Counted from the stretch's first letter, positions 1 through 8,916 are shown. The stretch: DNA of 64,000 bases from an uncultured Bariatricus sp. (GCA_934320645.1 CAKRFP010000011.1:1-64000), one strand, 5' to 3'. Program-made: numbers and translations. The notes: generated by a model not told the origin, from the sequence alone.

Positions 1-57
1 CTGCTGGCGAAGGATGGGTTGTATAAGAAATTGTATGAATTGCAGTTGATGGATTAG
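1..57 (+). CDS. ABC exporter ATPase/permease, C-terminal end only (cut by window)
   Basis: The first 18 codons read LLAKDGLYKKLYELQLMD and end at TAG (55-57). This is the usual tail of MsbA/LmrA-type multidrug ABC exporters (ELLAxxGxYxxLYxLQ). Only the last residues lie in the window, so the substrate and partner cannot be judged. A stem-loop with a T-run follows at 78-118, fitting the 3-prime end of a plus-strand transcript. Confidence 0.55.
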   Translation: MLAKDGLYKKLYELQLMD

Positions 58-77
58 ACAATTCTGTCATTTTATTT

Positions 78-118
78 CACACTGATGTGAATGGTGATTT
101 CACTGTGTGCGACTTTTT
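78..118 (+). terminator. Terminator after the ABC exporter
   Basis: CACAC ... GTGAA pairs with TTTCAC ... GTGTG around a short loop and is followed by a run of five T. It sits 20 nt after the stop of the partial plus-strand gene. Confidence 0.5.
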
Positions 119-160
119 ACAGTCTTGGGTATGTGCGTGGAAAGCATGATTCCAAGACAC

Positions 161-207
161 AAAAATAACCGCCCATCGTCCTGAGAAAACATGAGCGGTT
201 ATTTTTA
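161..207. terminator. Bidirectional terminator between exporter and oppF
   Basis: AAAATAACCGC and GCGGTTATTTTT form an 11-bp stem with A/T-rich flanks on both sides. It would end the minus-strand opp operon (oppF stops at 296) and could also stop plus-strand read-through. The rest of 58-295 shows nothing gene-like. Confidence 0.7.
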
Positions 208-295
208 ATAAGCAAATAATATCAGGCGAACCGTCATCGGTAGCACCTTTTCTATTTATTATACTAGCATCTTTACACTTTTATGTCAATTTTCT

Positions 296-1273
296 TTACA
301 AGATTTCTTTCGCCCTATGGCATGCAACGGAATGTCCTTTGGAAATCTCCTGGAGTTTCGGGACACCGTTTTTACAGGCTTCTGTCGCATATGGACAACG
401 AGTCACAAAACGGCAGCCCTCCGGGATATTCATCGGACTTGGCAGCTCGCCTTTGAGCTGGATTCTTTTATGTTCTCTTGCTTTTAACGGATCCACGATC
501 GGAATTGCGGAAAGCAGTGCCTTTGTGTACGGATGCATCGGATTGGTATAAAGTTCATTGCTCTCTGCCACCTCAACCAATGTTCCAAGATACATAACTC
601 CGATTCGGGTACTGATGTAACGTACCATTGAAAGGTCATGTGCTGCAAAAAGATACGTCAGACCGAATTCGTTCTGCAGATCTTCCAGCATATTGACAAC
701 CTGTGCCTGGATCGATACATCAAGTGCTGCGATCGGCTCATCACATACGATGAATTCCGGATTAACTGAAAGTGCTCTTGCGATTCCGATTCTCTGTCTT
801 TGTCCACCGGAAAATTCATACGGGAATTTATCCATATCTGCTTTTGACATTCCAACTTTATTTAATAAATATTCAATTCTTTCTTCTGCCTCTTTCTCTT
901 CCATTCCGGCTTTTTTAAGAGGTTCATTGATAATTTCGCGAACATTCCAGAATGGATTTAAAGCAGAATACGGATCCTGGAAAATGATCTGCACTTCATC
1001 CTTCATCCACTGCAGATTCTTCGCTTTTTCATTTGTAATATCTTTTCCTTTATAGGTTACTTTTCCATCTGTGATATCATACATACGGATCAGGGTACGT
1101 TCCAGTGTTGATTTTCCACAGCCTGATTCTCCAACCAGACCAAAAGTTTCACCTTTATTGATTTCAAGGCTTACACCGTCTACCGCTTTTACATACTGCT
1201 TACCGCCCATAAATTTATGAACCGGGAAATACTTCTTCAAATCCGTTGCAGATATTAATATTTCTTTATTCAT
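296..1273 (-). CDS. oppF: Oligopeptide/dipeptide ABC transporter ATP-binding protein OppF-type
   Basis: Cytoplasmic ATPase of a peptide importer. It has Walker A GESGCGKST (about residues 48-56), Q-loop QDPYSALNP, signature SGGQRQRIGIARAL, Walker B FIVCDEPIAALD and the switch His in AAHDLS. The C-terminal oligopeptide-transporter extension with its Cys cluster (CRFVTRCPYATEAC) is characteristic of OppD/F and DppD/F. At 325 aa it is the normal length. It is the last gene of a five-gene operon oppA-B-C-D-F read on the minus strand; GGGGAG lies 4 nt before the ATG and the gap to oppD is 13 nt. Whether the ligand is a di- or oligopeptide (or nickel) cannot be read from the ATPase. Confidence 0.9.
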   Translation of the reverse strand: MNKEILISATDLKKYFPVHKFMGGKQYVKAVDGVSLEINKGETFGLVGESGCGKSTLERTLIRMYDITDGKVTYKGKDITNEKAKNLQWMKDEVQIIFQDPYSALNPFWNVREIINEPLKKAGMEEKEAEERIEYLLNKVGMSKADMDKFPYEFSGGQRQRIGIARALSVNPEFIVCDEPIAALDVSIQAQVVNMLEDLQNEFGLTYLFAAHDLSMVRYISTRIGVMYLGTLVEVAESNELYTNPMHPYTKALLSAIPIVDPLKAREHKRIQLKGELPSPMNIPEGCRFVTRCPYATEACKNGVPKLQEISKGHSVACHRAKEIL

Positions 1274-1286
1274 CTATCTCCCCACC

Positions 1287-2258
1287 TTACTCATTTAAAA
1301 AGCACATTGCTCTGTGTGTTTCTGTAAATTCGGTATACTCTGGTTTCTCATTTTTGCATCTCTCAGTTGCATACTCACAGCGTTCCGCGAACGGACATCC
1401 TTTCGGAGGATCGATCAATGACGGCGGAAGTCCCGGAATAGATTGTAAGCGCTCGCCTTCTTTCAGATCCAGTGAAGGAATTGCTTTCAGAAGTGCCTTT
1501 GTATATGGATGCTTTGGTTCATAAAATACTTCTTCAACCGTACCGCTCTCCATCACCAGACCACCATACATAATGATAACCTTACTACAGACAGTTGCTA
1601 CTACACCCATATCATGTGTGATCAGCATGATCGAAGTATGGAATTCATCCTTCAGTTCATGTAAAAGATCCAGGATCTGCGCCTGAATCGTAACATCAAG
1701 TGCTGTCGTCGGTTCGTCTGCGATCAGCAGCTTCGGTTCACAGGCAAGTGCCATCGCGATCAGAACTCTCTGGCGCATACCGCCTGAAAATTCATGTGGA
1801 TACTGTCCAAGTCTGACTTCCGGATTCGGGATACCTACTTTCTTCAGCATTTCTAATGCTTTTTCTTTCGCTTCATTCTTAGAACATTTTCTCTGCCGGA
1901 TAATAACTTCCTCGATCTGGCTTCCGATTTTCTTCAGTGGATTCAGTGCGGTCATCGGATCCTGGAAAATCATGGTCATCTCTTTTCCACGGACCTTTCT
2001 GCATTCTTCATCCGACAGATCTTTTAATTCTCTTTCATTTAAAAAGATAGACTCAGCAGTTCTTTCTGCGTTGTCTGGCAGAATCCCCATAACTGCTTTC
2101 ATGGTTACAGATTTTCCACTTCCGGATTCTCCAACCAGACCTACGATTTCACCCTGATCTACGCTGAAGCTGACTCCTCTTACAGCCTTTACTTCCTGTC
2201 CATGACTTTTAAAAGAAACATTCATATTTTTTACATTTAATACATTCTTCTTACTCAT
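1287..2258 (-). CDS. oppD: Oligopeptide/dipeptide ABC transporter ATP-binding protein OppD-type
   Basis: Second ATPase of the peptide importer, pairing with OppF as a heterodimer on the cytoplasmic face. Walker A GESGSGKS, Q-loop QDPMTALNP, signature FSGGMRQRVLIAMAL, Walker B LLIADEPTTALD and H-loop LITHDMG are intact. The C-terminal Cys-rich extension (CPFAERCEYATERC) is present. I place the start at the ATG at 2258, which has AGGTGA about 5 nt upstream, rather than the in-frame GTG at 2267. It overlaps the end of oppC by 8 nt, implying translational coupling. Confidence 0.9.
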   Translation of the reverse strand: MSKKNVLNVKNMNVSFKSHGQEVKAVRGVSFSVDQGEIVGLVGESGSGKSVTMKAVMGILPDNAERTAESIFLNERELKDLSDEECRKVRGKEMTMIFQDPMTALNPLKKIGSQIEEVIIRQRKCSKNEAKEKALEMLKKVGIPNPEVRLGQYPHEFSGGMRQRVLIAMALACEPKLLIADEPTTALDVTIQAQILDLLHELKDEFHTSIMLITHDMGVVATVCSKVIIMYGGLVMESGTVEEVFYEPKHPYTKALLKAIPSLDLKEGERLQSIPGLPPSLIDPPKGCPFAERCEYATERCKNEKPEYTEFTETHRAMCFLNE

Positions 2259-3114
2259 CTTTATCACCTGCTGTAATTCTCGGTTCTACAAACACACGAA
2301 GTACATCCCCTAATTTATTGAAAGAATACACGGTCAGAATGATCAGAATGCCCGGCAGAACTGCCATATAAGGTGCCTTCTGAAGATACTGCTGTGAGCT
2401 CTGGAGCAGACTTCCCCAGCTGGACATCGGTGCCGCAACACCAAGTCCCAGGAAGCTAAGTGAACTTTCTACCATGATCGCACTTGCTATCTGTGCTGTT
2501 GCTGCTGTGATGATCGTTGGAAATACGGTCGGAAATACGTGTGACATGATAACCTTTCCAGAAGGAATTCCGATAAAATCTGCGTACTGCACATACTCCC
2601 TCTCTTTTGCAGAAAGCACTTCCGAACGCACCAGTCTGGCAATTTCCATCCAGCTGAACAGACCAATTACAATAATAATAGATGCAAGACCTTTCTTAAA
2701 TAACAGTCCGACAACGGTTACCATAATGATCCATGGAATAGAACTGAACACATCAACAATACGCATCAGAATATTATCCACAATTCCGCCAAAATAGCCC
2801 GCTACCATACCAACGGTTACACCAATTACAATCGAAGTCAGCATCGCCAGTACCCCAACAACCAGTGATACACGTCCACCGTATAATACACGGATAAAAT
2901 AATCCCGCCCCAGCTCATCTGTTCCAAACCAGTGTGCAGATGACGGTGACTGCAGTTTATGCGCTACGTCAAGAGCATCCGGATCTACACTGCTGAATAC
3001 AACAAAAACACTGACTAAAATAATTGCAATCAAATATATCGCCGCAAAAATAGCCAACTTATTATGTTTAAACTCATATTTTACATTCTCAAGTCTTCTG
3101 TTCTTCTTTTTCAT
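2251..3114 (-). CDS. oppC: Oligopeptide ABC transporter permease OppC-type
   Basis: Inner permease subunit (287 aa). A cytoplasmic basic N-terminus and first membrane segment (IFAAIYLIAIILVSVFVV) are followed by the OppC_N-type segment with HWFGTDELGRDYFIRVLYG, then five further hydrophobic segments. The EAA coupling loop is visible around HVFPTVFPTIITAAT and the conserved GLGVAAPMSSWGSLL stretch near the C-terminus. Lies 12 nt after oppB and overlaps oppD. Confidence 0.9.
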   Translation of the reverse strand: MKKKNRRLENVKYEFKHNKLAIFAAIYLIAIILVSVFVVFSSVDPDALDVAHKLQSPSSAHWFGTDELGRDYFIRVLYGGRVSLVVGVLAMLTSIVIGVTVGMVAGYFGGIVDNILMRIVDVFSSIPWIIMVTVVGLLFKKGLASIIIVIGLFSWMEIARLVRSEVLSAKEREYVQYADFIGIPSGKVIMSHVFPTVFPTIITAATAQIASAIMVESSLSFLGLGVAAPMSSWGSLLQSSQQYLQKAPYMAVLPGILIILTVYSFNKLGDVLRVFVEPRITAGDKDE

Positions 3115-3126
3115 CTTTACACCCCT

Positions 3127-4077
3127 CTATTTCATTGACTTAATTCGAGGATCTGTCACACAATATAAAATATCCGATAACAGATTTCCAAGAATAACAA
3201 GGGTTCCTGAAAGCACAAGAATACTCATAACGATCGGATAATCCATTGCCTGTACTGCACTTACAAAATAAGGTCCGATACCCGGCCATGAGAAGATCGT
3301 CTCTGTAATAACCGCTCCGGTTACAAGCATCGGAAGCGCCATACCAAGTTTGGTAATCAGCGGAAGAAGGACATTCTTGCTGACATGCTTGAACAAAATT
3401 TCTGCTTTGCTTGCGCCAAATGACTTCTGCACAATTACATAATCTTCTTTCAGCTGCCCAATTGTAGAGCCACGCACATATCTGGTCAGATCCGGGATAA
3501 ATCCAACAGTAAGAACTACATACGGCATAATAAAATGCTGCAGAAAATCCAGAATAGAATCTTCTTTTCCAATCGTATGCATTCCCATCAGAGGGAACAG
3601 CTCTAACTTATAACCAAAGAAAAACATGATGATCATCGCAAACCAGAAAGTTGGTGTCGCAATTCCGATGGAACAGATTCCATCGATCAGCTTATCCTGC
3701 CACTGATTCTTATGACTTCCGGCAACCAGTCCTAATACGATTGCCAGTAAAAAAGCTGTCAGATATGACGGCAATACCAGTTTGATCGTAGACGGTATTC
3801 TGCTCTTAAGATCATAAGAAATGCTTGTTCTGGATCTCAGTGAATAACCAAATTCACCCCGGCAGATATTCCCAAGCCATCTTCCATATTGAACAATTAC
3901 AGGATCATTTAATCCATACGCTTCTCGCTTTGCCTCTATCTCCTGTTTTGTCATATCCGGTGTCGTAATTGAATCAATTGCATCATACGGCGCAAGATTG
4001 ATCAGCATAAAGCAGATAAATGTAATGATAAGCAGTAATGGAATTGCCTGTAAAATACGTTTTACAATATATTTCAT
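3127..4077 (-). CDS. oppB: Oligopeptide ABC transporter permease OppB-type
   Basis: First permease subunit (316 aa). It shows the OppB/DppB hallmarks: N-terminal membrane segment, INLAPYDAID (pfam N-domain), YGLNDPVIVQYGRWLGNI, GEFGYSLRSRTSI, and the EAA loop before the VTGAVITETIFSWPGIG motif. It is separated from oppA by 70 nt that hold a strong stem-loop, so it is probably transcribed at a lower level than the binding protein. Confidence 0.9.
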   Translation of the reverse strand: MKYIVKRILQAIPLLLIITFICFMLINLAPYDAIDSITTPDMTKQEIEAKREAYGLNDPVIVQYGRWLGNICRGEFGYSLRSRTSISYDLKSRIPSTIKLVLPSYLTAFLLAIVLGLVAGSHKNQWQDKLIDGICSIGIATPTFWFAMIIMFFFGYKLELFPLMGMHTIGKEDSILDFLQHFIMPYVVLTVGFIPDLTRYVRGSTIGQLKEDYVIVQKSFGASKAEILFKHVSKNVLLPLITKLGMALPMLVTGAVITETIFSWPGIGPYFVSAVQAMDYPIVMSILVLSGTLVILGNLLSDILYCVTDPRIKSMK

Positions 4078-4111
4078 TCCTCTTCCTCCAAATGTAGTTT
4101 CTGCTGAAAAA

Positions 4112-4140
4112 GGGAGGAGGCTTATTAACCCTCCTCCCCG
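4112..4140 (-). terminator. Intercistronic stem-loop between oppA and oppB
   Basis: Read on the minus strand, GGGAGGAGG and CCTCCTCCC form a 9-bp G/C stem with an 8-nt loop followed by TTTTT. Position (just after the oppA stop, before oppB) fits a partial terminator or mRNA stabiliser that lets the binding protein be made in excess over the permeases. Confidence 0.65.
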
Positions 4141-4147
4141 TCATCCA

Positions 4148-5719
4148 TTATTTTAAAGTTAATTTTGATACATCTCCGAATGTATAAATCGGTACGAACT
4201 GTGCATCATCAAGTCCTCCAACACGGGCAGTTGTAACAACTGTCTTCATGCTTGTACCCATTGGATACTGAAGTGCTTCTTCCGCTACCAGAACCTGAAG
4301 TTCGCTATACAGCTCTTTTCTCTTAGAATCATCAAGAGTTGTAGCTGCTTCACTGAATTTCGCATCAATGTCTGCATTGTGGAAGTTCATCATATCATCT
4401 TTTGTTGAATCAAACAGCGGTGCAAATGTATCCGGGTCGATACCCATTACGTATGCTCCAAGGAACATATCATAATCTGTACATTCCGGATCATAAGCTG
4501 CACTCATGTATGCTGCCTGGTTCACACCACATAACTCAACATCAATACCGATTGCTTTTAATTCAGCCTGGATTGTAAGTGCTTCATTTTTCTGTTCTGT
4601 ACTTTCTTCAACATAGCAGAGTTTTAAGGATTTTGCACCATTTGCAGTAAGCTTCTCAGCTTTATCTACATCCTGATCCCATTTTTCAACTCCGTCTTCT
4701 GTGTAATAGCTGCTTGAGTACGGAAGGAATGTATATCCTAATTTGTAATAATCTTCACTTGTAAATGCTGCAGTCATGATTTCATCACGATTAAGAGCTC
4801 TGAAGATTCCTTCACGATAATCTTTTTCTTTCATACTCGGTGCAACAGAGTTCAGTCTCAGATAAGAAACACGGCCTTCACTGTATTTTGAAACGGTAAA
4901 GTTGTCATCACCTTCAAATGTGTCTACCTGATCAACAGTTACGCTCAGTGCATCTACTTCCTGTTTCTGAAGTGCAAGACTTGCTGTATCAGAATTTTCA
5001 ATAATTCTGTATACGACTGTATCAATATTTGCTTCTCCGTTTGCGTAGTTCGGATTCTTCACAAATTTAAGATGTTCACCTGTCTTATATTCTTCAAGCA
5101 TGTATGGACCAGATCCAACAACTTTATCTTCAAGCATATTCACGTCAAAGCTTCCTTTTCCTTCAAAGATATGCTTTGGAAGAATAAATGTCTCTGCAGA
5201 CAGAAGTTCTACTACAGATGCACTTGGTTCTGCAAGTGTAAATGTTACTGTAGTATCATCTACTTTCTCAACTTTGATCGGTTCCCCACCCACATAAAGA
5301 TTTTGCTTCATATCGTTAATAGAATTAAAAGTAAATACAATATCATCTGCTGTTAACGGTTCTCCATCGCTCCACTTTAATCCTTCTTTTAACTTCATCG
5401 TATAAACTTTACCATCTTCTGACGCATCCATGCTTTCTGCAAGAATCCAGTCGGTTGTTCCATCCTGGTAAATATAGTACGCAGGTGAATAAACCATATG
5501 ACATGTCATAAGTCCCCATCGGTCATCTGCAGTAATCGGATTCAGTGTATTACCTGTGTCCCCACCGATTGCAAATGTAAATGTATCACTTGCTGCTTTT
5601 GTTGATTCTGTTGCGCTCTTGTCAGCTTCTTTGCTGTCTGACTTTGATCCGCCGCATCCGGCAAGCATAGAAACTGCCATAGCTGCGCAAAGTAAAGCGC
5701 TGAGTACTTTCTTCTTCAT
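4148..5719 (-). CDS. oppA: Oligopeptide-binding lipoprotein OppA-type (SBP family 5)
   Basis: Extracytoplasmic peptide-binding lipoprotein (523 aa from the ATG at 5719). The N-terminus MKKKVLSALLCAAMAVSMLAGCGG is a lipoprotein signal with lipobox LAGC, followed by a Ser/Lys/Asp linker. The body has family-5 features: LTADDIVFTFNSI, VGSGPYMLEEY, and a C-terminal section on electron-dense helices typical of DppA/OppA. The open frame runs 16 codons further upstream, but GGAGG lies 8 nt before the ATG at 5719 and the signal peptide begins there. First gene of the opp operon. Confidence 0.9.
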   Translation of the reverse strand: MKKKVLSALLCAAMAVSMLAGCGGSKSDSKEADKSATESTKAASDTFTFAIGGDTGNTLNPITADDRWGLMTCHMVYSPAYYIYQDGTTDWILAESMDASEDGKVYTMKLKEGLKWSDGEPLTADDIVFTFNSINDMKQNLYVGGEPIKVEKVDDTTVTFTLAEPSASVVELLSAETFILPKHIFEGKGSFDVNMLEDKVVGSGPYMLEEYKTGEHLKFVKNPNYANGEANIDTVVYRIIENSDTASLALQKQEVDALSVTVDQVDTFEGDDNFTVSKYSEGRVSYLRLNSVAPSMKEKDYREGIFRALNRDEIMTAAFTSEDYYKLGYTFLPYSSSYYTEDGVEKWDQDVDKAEKLTANGAKSLKLCYVEESTEQKNEALTIQAELKAIGIDVELCGVNQAAYMSAAYDPECTDYDMFLGAYVMGIDPDTFAPLFDSTKDDMMNFHNADIDAKFSEAATTLDDSKRKELYSELQVLVAEEALQYPMGTSMKTVVTTARVGGLDDAQFVPIYTFGDVSKLTLK

Positions 5720-5744
5720 TGTAAACCTCCTAATAACATAACAT

Positions 5745-5766
5745 TGTCGACATTCTACATTCGACA
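5745..5766. promoter_or_regulatory. Operator-like palindrome in the oppA leader
   Basis: TGTCGA ... TCGACA, a 22-bp inverted repeat with 10-nt centre, lies between the predicted oppA transcription start and its ribosome site. No known regulator is recognised from it. Confidence 0.4.
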
Positions 5767-5782
5767 TTTTGCTGCGTTTTCT

Positions 5783-5812
5783 ATTGTACTACTACTCTAT
5801 TTATAAGTCCAA
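5783..5812 (-). promoter_or_regulatory. Sigma-A-type promoter of opp operon
   Basis: On the minus strand TTGGAC (5812-5807), an 18-nt spacer and TACAAT (5788-5783) precede oppA by about 65 nt. Confidence 0.5.
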
Positions 5813-5909
5813 TTGATAATTTCTATCCTGTATTACTAATAGGCATTCTCTATAATTTTATAGCATTTCAGAATCTGCTCTGTTTTTTAATAGTACATTT
5901 AAACAAGAC

Positions 5910-5955
5910 GTGCAAAAAAACGAGGCTCTACATCAATCGTAAAACCTCGTTCCTG
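5910..5955 (-). terminator. Terminator of the trpX-type operon
   Basis: Minus-strand AACGAGG and CCTCGTT form a stem followed by seven T, 35-80 nt after the end of the ATPase gene at 5989. Confidence 0.75.
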
Positions 5956-5988
5956 TTTTCTACTATTATTTCATTTTTAAATTATTCT

Positions 5989-6792
5989 CTACGACAACAT
6001 CATCCGGTCATTCGCAAACTCGCCGCCGCTGACTTCTTCAAACTTCGCCAGCAGATCTGCAACCTTCAGATTCTTCTTCTCTTCTCCTGATACATCGTAG
6101 ATAATTTTTCCTTCATGCATCATGATCAGGCGGTTGCCGTGCGCGATGGCATCTTTCATATTATGTGTTACCATCATTGCAGTAAGCTGATGCTCCTGAA
6201 TGATCTTATCGGAGATGGCAAGTACCTTCGCTGCAGTTTTCGGGTCAAGTGCTGCAGTATGCTCGTCCAGAAGTAAAAGTTTTGGCTTTTTAAGAGACGC
6301 CATCAAAAGAGTGATTGCCTGTCGCTGTCCACCAGAAAGAAGTCCGACTTTACTGCTCAGACGGTCTTCCAGTCCAAGATCAAGTTCTTTCAGGGCTTCT
6401 TTATAGCGCTCCCGCTCTTTTTTCGTAATGCCCCATCCAAGACCTCTGCGCTCGCCACGTCTGGCTGCGATCGCCATATTTTCTTCAATCGACATGGTTG
6501 CCGCAGTTCCAGTCATCGGATCCTGGAAAACTCTTCCCAGATAAAGTGCTCTTTTATGCTCTGAAAGCTTTGTAATATCCACTCCGTCAATGATGATCTT
6601 TCCTTCGTCTACAGACCACACTCCTGCGATCGCATTCAGTGTGGTGGATTTTCCTGCACCATTTCCACCGATGATAGTCACGAAATCACCCGGATTGAGA
6701 TTCAGATTCACTCCGTTAAGTGCGACCTTTTCGTTGATCGTTCCCGGATTAAAGGTTTTATGAATATTCTGGATTTCCAACATATATCCCAT
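5989..6792 (-). CDS. ABC transporter ATP-binding protein (TrpZ/branched-chain-like)
   Basis: 267-aa ATPase of an importer whose binding protein belongs to the ABC_sub_bind (TrpX-like) family. Walker A GGNGAGKST, Q-loop RVFQDPMTG, signature LLSGGQRQAITLLMA, Walker B LLLLDEHTAALDP and H-loop MMVTHNM are present. The unusual DEHTAALDP (H instead of P after DE) is typical of this small family. The ATG at 6792 overlaps the permease stop as TAATG and has GGAGG 8 nt upstream, so the later ATG at 6783 is less likely. Substrate is not readable; tryptophan/tyrosine or other small ligands have been proposed for relatives. Confidence 0.85.
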   Translation of the reverse strand: MGYMLEIQNIHKTFNPGTINEKVALNGVNLNLNPGDFVTIIGGNGAGKSTTLNAIAGVWSVDEGKIIIDGVDITKLSEHKRALYLGRVFQDPMTGTAATMSIEENMAIAARRGERRGLGWGITKKERERYKEALKELDLGLEDRLSSKVGLLSGGQRQAITLLMASLKKPKLLLLDEHTAALDPKTAAKVLAISDKIIQEHQLTAMMVTHNMKDAIAHGNRLIMMHEGKIIYDVSGEEKKNLKVADLLAKFEEVSGGEFANDRMMLS

Positions 6793-7727
6793 TATGCAGT
6801 CCTCCGTTTCTTTGTTAAATATTTACCCTTCATGTACGGAACTGCAAGGAAGCATGCAACCACTACCGCTGAGAACAGTTTCATATAATCAGAAGGCATC
6901 TTCAGCCACAATACCAGTGCGATTACAATATAGTAAATAATCGCTCCGATAAAGATTGCTCCCAGTGTAAATGCAAAGGCTGCTTTTCTGCCTGCACAGA
7001 ATTTTGCAAAAATAACTTCGCTGATGATAACGGCTGCAAGTCCGATTACAATGGCACCTCGTCCCATATTAACATCGGCTGCTCCCTGGTACTGTGCGTA
7101 AATTCCGCCGGAAAGTCCCACAAGTCCGTTGGAGATCATAAGCGCCAGAACCTTTGTAAAGCCTGTATTGATTCCCTGTGCACTTGCCATCTGCGGGTTA
7201 CATCCGGTTGCACGGATCGATGCACCAAGCTCAGTTCCAAAGAACCAGTAAATAATTGCAATCAGGATAAGTGCTGCCACGATCAGCTTTACAAAAAACA
7301 GTTCACTTCCTTCGCCGGTCACATAACGAAGAGATGCAACCAATTTATACTGCATAACATTGACTGCCTGATTGGATTTTCCCATGATTCCGAGATTCAC
7401 CGAGTAAAGTCCGATCTGCGTCAGAATACTGGCCAGAATGCCCGGAATTCCAAAAAACGTATGTAAAATACCTGTCACAAATCCGGCTACCATACCTGCC
7501 AGAAATGCGAAAAGAAGTGCCAGTGCCGGATTCATACCGTCGCGGATCAGCATAACTGCAACTGCTCCACCTGTAGCCAACGATCCGTCAACCGTCAGAT
7601 CCGCAAAATCCAGAATGCGGAAGGTGATATAAACGCCAAGCGCCATAATTCCCCAGATGATCCCCTGCGCTACATTTCCCGGAAGTGCACGCACAAGAGA
7701 CATCGGATCTAAAGCTGCTAAATACAT
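6792..7727 (-). CDS. ABC transporter permease (TrpY-like, BPD_transp_2 fold)
   Basis: 311-aa multi-spanning permease with eight or so hydrophobic segments and the motif LDFADLTVDGSLATGGAV typical of permeases paired with ABC_sub_bind lipoproteins. GCNPQMASAQGINTGFTKVLALMISNGLVGLSGG is the coupling region (broken here as GCNPQMASAQGIN then GLVGLSGG). It sits between the binding protein (24 nt gap) and the ATPase (TAATG overlap), forming a complete one-permease importer. Confidence 0.85.
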   Translation of the reverse strand: MYLAALDPMSLVRALPGNVAQGIIWGIMALGVYITFRILDFADLTVDGSLATGGAVAVMLIRDGMNPALALLFAFLAGMVAGFVTGILHTFFGIPGILASILTQIGLYSVNLGIMGKSNQAVNVMQYKLVASLRYVTGEGSELFFVKLIVAALILIAIIYWFFGTELGASIRATGCNPQMASAQGINTGFTKVLALMISNGLVGLSGGIYAQYQGAADVNMGRGAIVIGLAAVIISEVIFAKFCAGRKAAFAFTLGAIFIGAIIYYIVIALVLWLKMPSDYMKLFSAVVVACFLAVPYMKGKYLTKKRRTA

Positions 7728-7751
7728 TGTTCTTGCCTCTTTCTATACTGA

Positions 7752-8747
7752 TTATTCCTCAATTGCTTCGTAATCGTCTGGAACAGTGATTCCAAGTTCG
7801 TCACAGATTGTCTTGTTATACATCTTTGTAACTTTTGGTGCACTTTCGATTTCCATGGTTGAAATGTCTTTTCCGTCTACGAGGATTTCGTAAGCCATTT
7901 CACCAGCTCTGTATCCGATATCGTAGTAGCTGATAGAAAGAGTTGCAATACCACAGCCTTCACAGATTCCCTGTTCACCTGCGATTACCGGTACTTTTGC
8001 CGGAAGACAGATATTGTTGATAATCTCTGTGTTAGATGCCATTGTATTATCAGTTGGGATGTAAAGTGCGTCGCACTCATCTACTGCACTTGTCACTACA
8101 GACTGGATTTCATTAGAATCTGCTGCTGTGTATTCTTTATACTTAATTCCATCTTTTTCAAGTGCTTCCTCAAACTTCTTCGCCTGGTATGCTGAGTTCG
8201 GTTCTGCTGAACAGTAAAGGATACCTACTGTTTTTGCATCCGGAAGGAGCTCTTTAAGCATTGCTTCCTGTTCATCGATCGGTGCAAGGTCACAGGTTCC
8301 TGAAATGTTCATACCTGTTGATCCTGTCCAGTCTGAAATATCCAGTGCAGTTGCATAATCTGTAACAGATGTTCCAAGAATCGGGATCGTGCTTGTTGCA
8401 GCTGCTGCACACTGAAGAGCAGTTGTTGCATTTGCAAGGATCAAGTCATCATTGTCTGCCACAAAATTGTTTACGATGGTTGCGCAGTTTGCCTGTTCGC
8501 CCTGTCCGTTCTGAAGATCGAACTTCACTTTGTCTTTTCCGAATTTTTCTTCACAGGCTTCTTCAAATCCTTTGGTTGCCTCGTCAAGAGCTGCATGCTC
8601 AAGCTGCTGGCAGATACCGATCTTATATACCTTGTCTGATGAATCCTTTGAAGAAGATTCTTTGTCTGATGAACTTCCGCCACAGGCAGCAAGTGCCAGT
8701 GTCATTGCTGCAGTAAGTGATACTGCTAAAATTTTTCTTGCTTTCAT
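7752..8747 (-). CDS. ABC transporter substrate-binding lipoprotein (TrpX-like, ABC_sub_bind)
   Basis: 331-aa lipoprotein: MKARKILAVSLTAAMTLALAACG with lipobox LAAC, Ser/Lys-rich linker, then a periplasmic-binding-fold domain with YKIGICQQLEHAALDEATKGF at its start and the family motifs ILGTSVTDYATAL and KTVGILYCSAEPNS. The open frame extends 29 codons upstream through the tandem repeats, but GGAGG lies just before the ATG at 8747 and the signal peptide starts there. It is the first gene of the operon; a perfect sigma-A promoter and three 15-bp repeats precede it. Confidence 0.88.
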   Translation of the reverse strand: MKARKILAVSLTAAMTLALAACGGSSSDKESSSKDSSDKVYKIGICQQLEHAALDEATKGFEEACEEKFGKDKVKFDLQNGQGEQANCATIVNNFVADNDDLILANATTALQCAAAATSTIPILGTSVTDYATALDISDWTGSTGMNISGTCDLAPIDEQEAMLKELLPDAKTVGILYCSAEPNSAYQAKKFEEALEKDGIKYKEYTAADSNEIQSVVTSAVDECDALYIPTDNTMASNTEIINNICLPAKVPVIAGEQGICEGCGIATLSISYYDIGYRAGEMAYEILVDGKDISTMEIESAPKVTKMYNKTICDELGITVPDDYEAIEE

Positions 8748-8798
8748 AATAACATACCTCCATCTATGTTCTTTTCGAACAAACTTTTTCCGTTTTGG

Positions 8799-8843
8799 CT
8801 TTACAGCTTTAAACTTTAGCGGTTTAAACTTCAATGGTTTAAA
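8799..8843 (-). repeat. Three tandem 15-bp repeats in the trpX-type leader
   Basis: On the minus strand TTTAAACCATTGAAG, TTTAAACCGCTAAAG and TTTAAAGCTGTAAAG follow each other without gaps (TTTAAA at 8838, 8823 and 8808). They begin about 18 nt downstream of the -10 box, so they are transcribed and could be a repressor-binding array or an RNA element. Confidence 0.65.
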
Positions 8844-8860
8844 GCTTTGCCGTGATATTG

Positions 8861-8889
8861 ATTATAGCGTTTTTTTGTACTTTAGTCAA
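8861..8889 (-). promoter_or_regulatory. Sigma-A promoter of the trpX-type operon
   Basis: Minus-strand TTGACT (8889-8884), 17-nt spacer, TATAAT (8866-8861). Near-consensus, about 115 nt upstream of the lipoprotein start; it lies in the 82-nt gap after the preceding frame and immediately after the spmA stop. Confidence 0.8.
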
Positions 8890-8916
8890 GGTATGTTACA
8901 AAAAGCTACAAAAATT

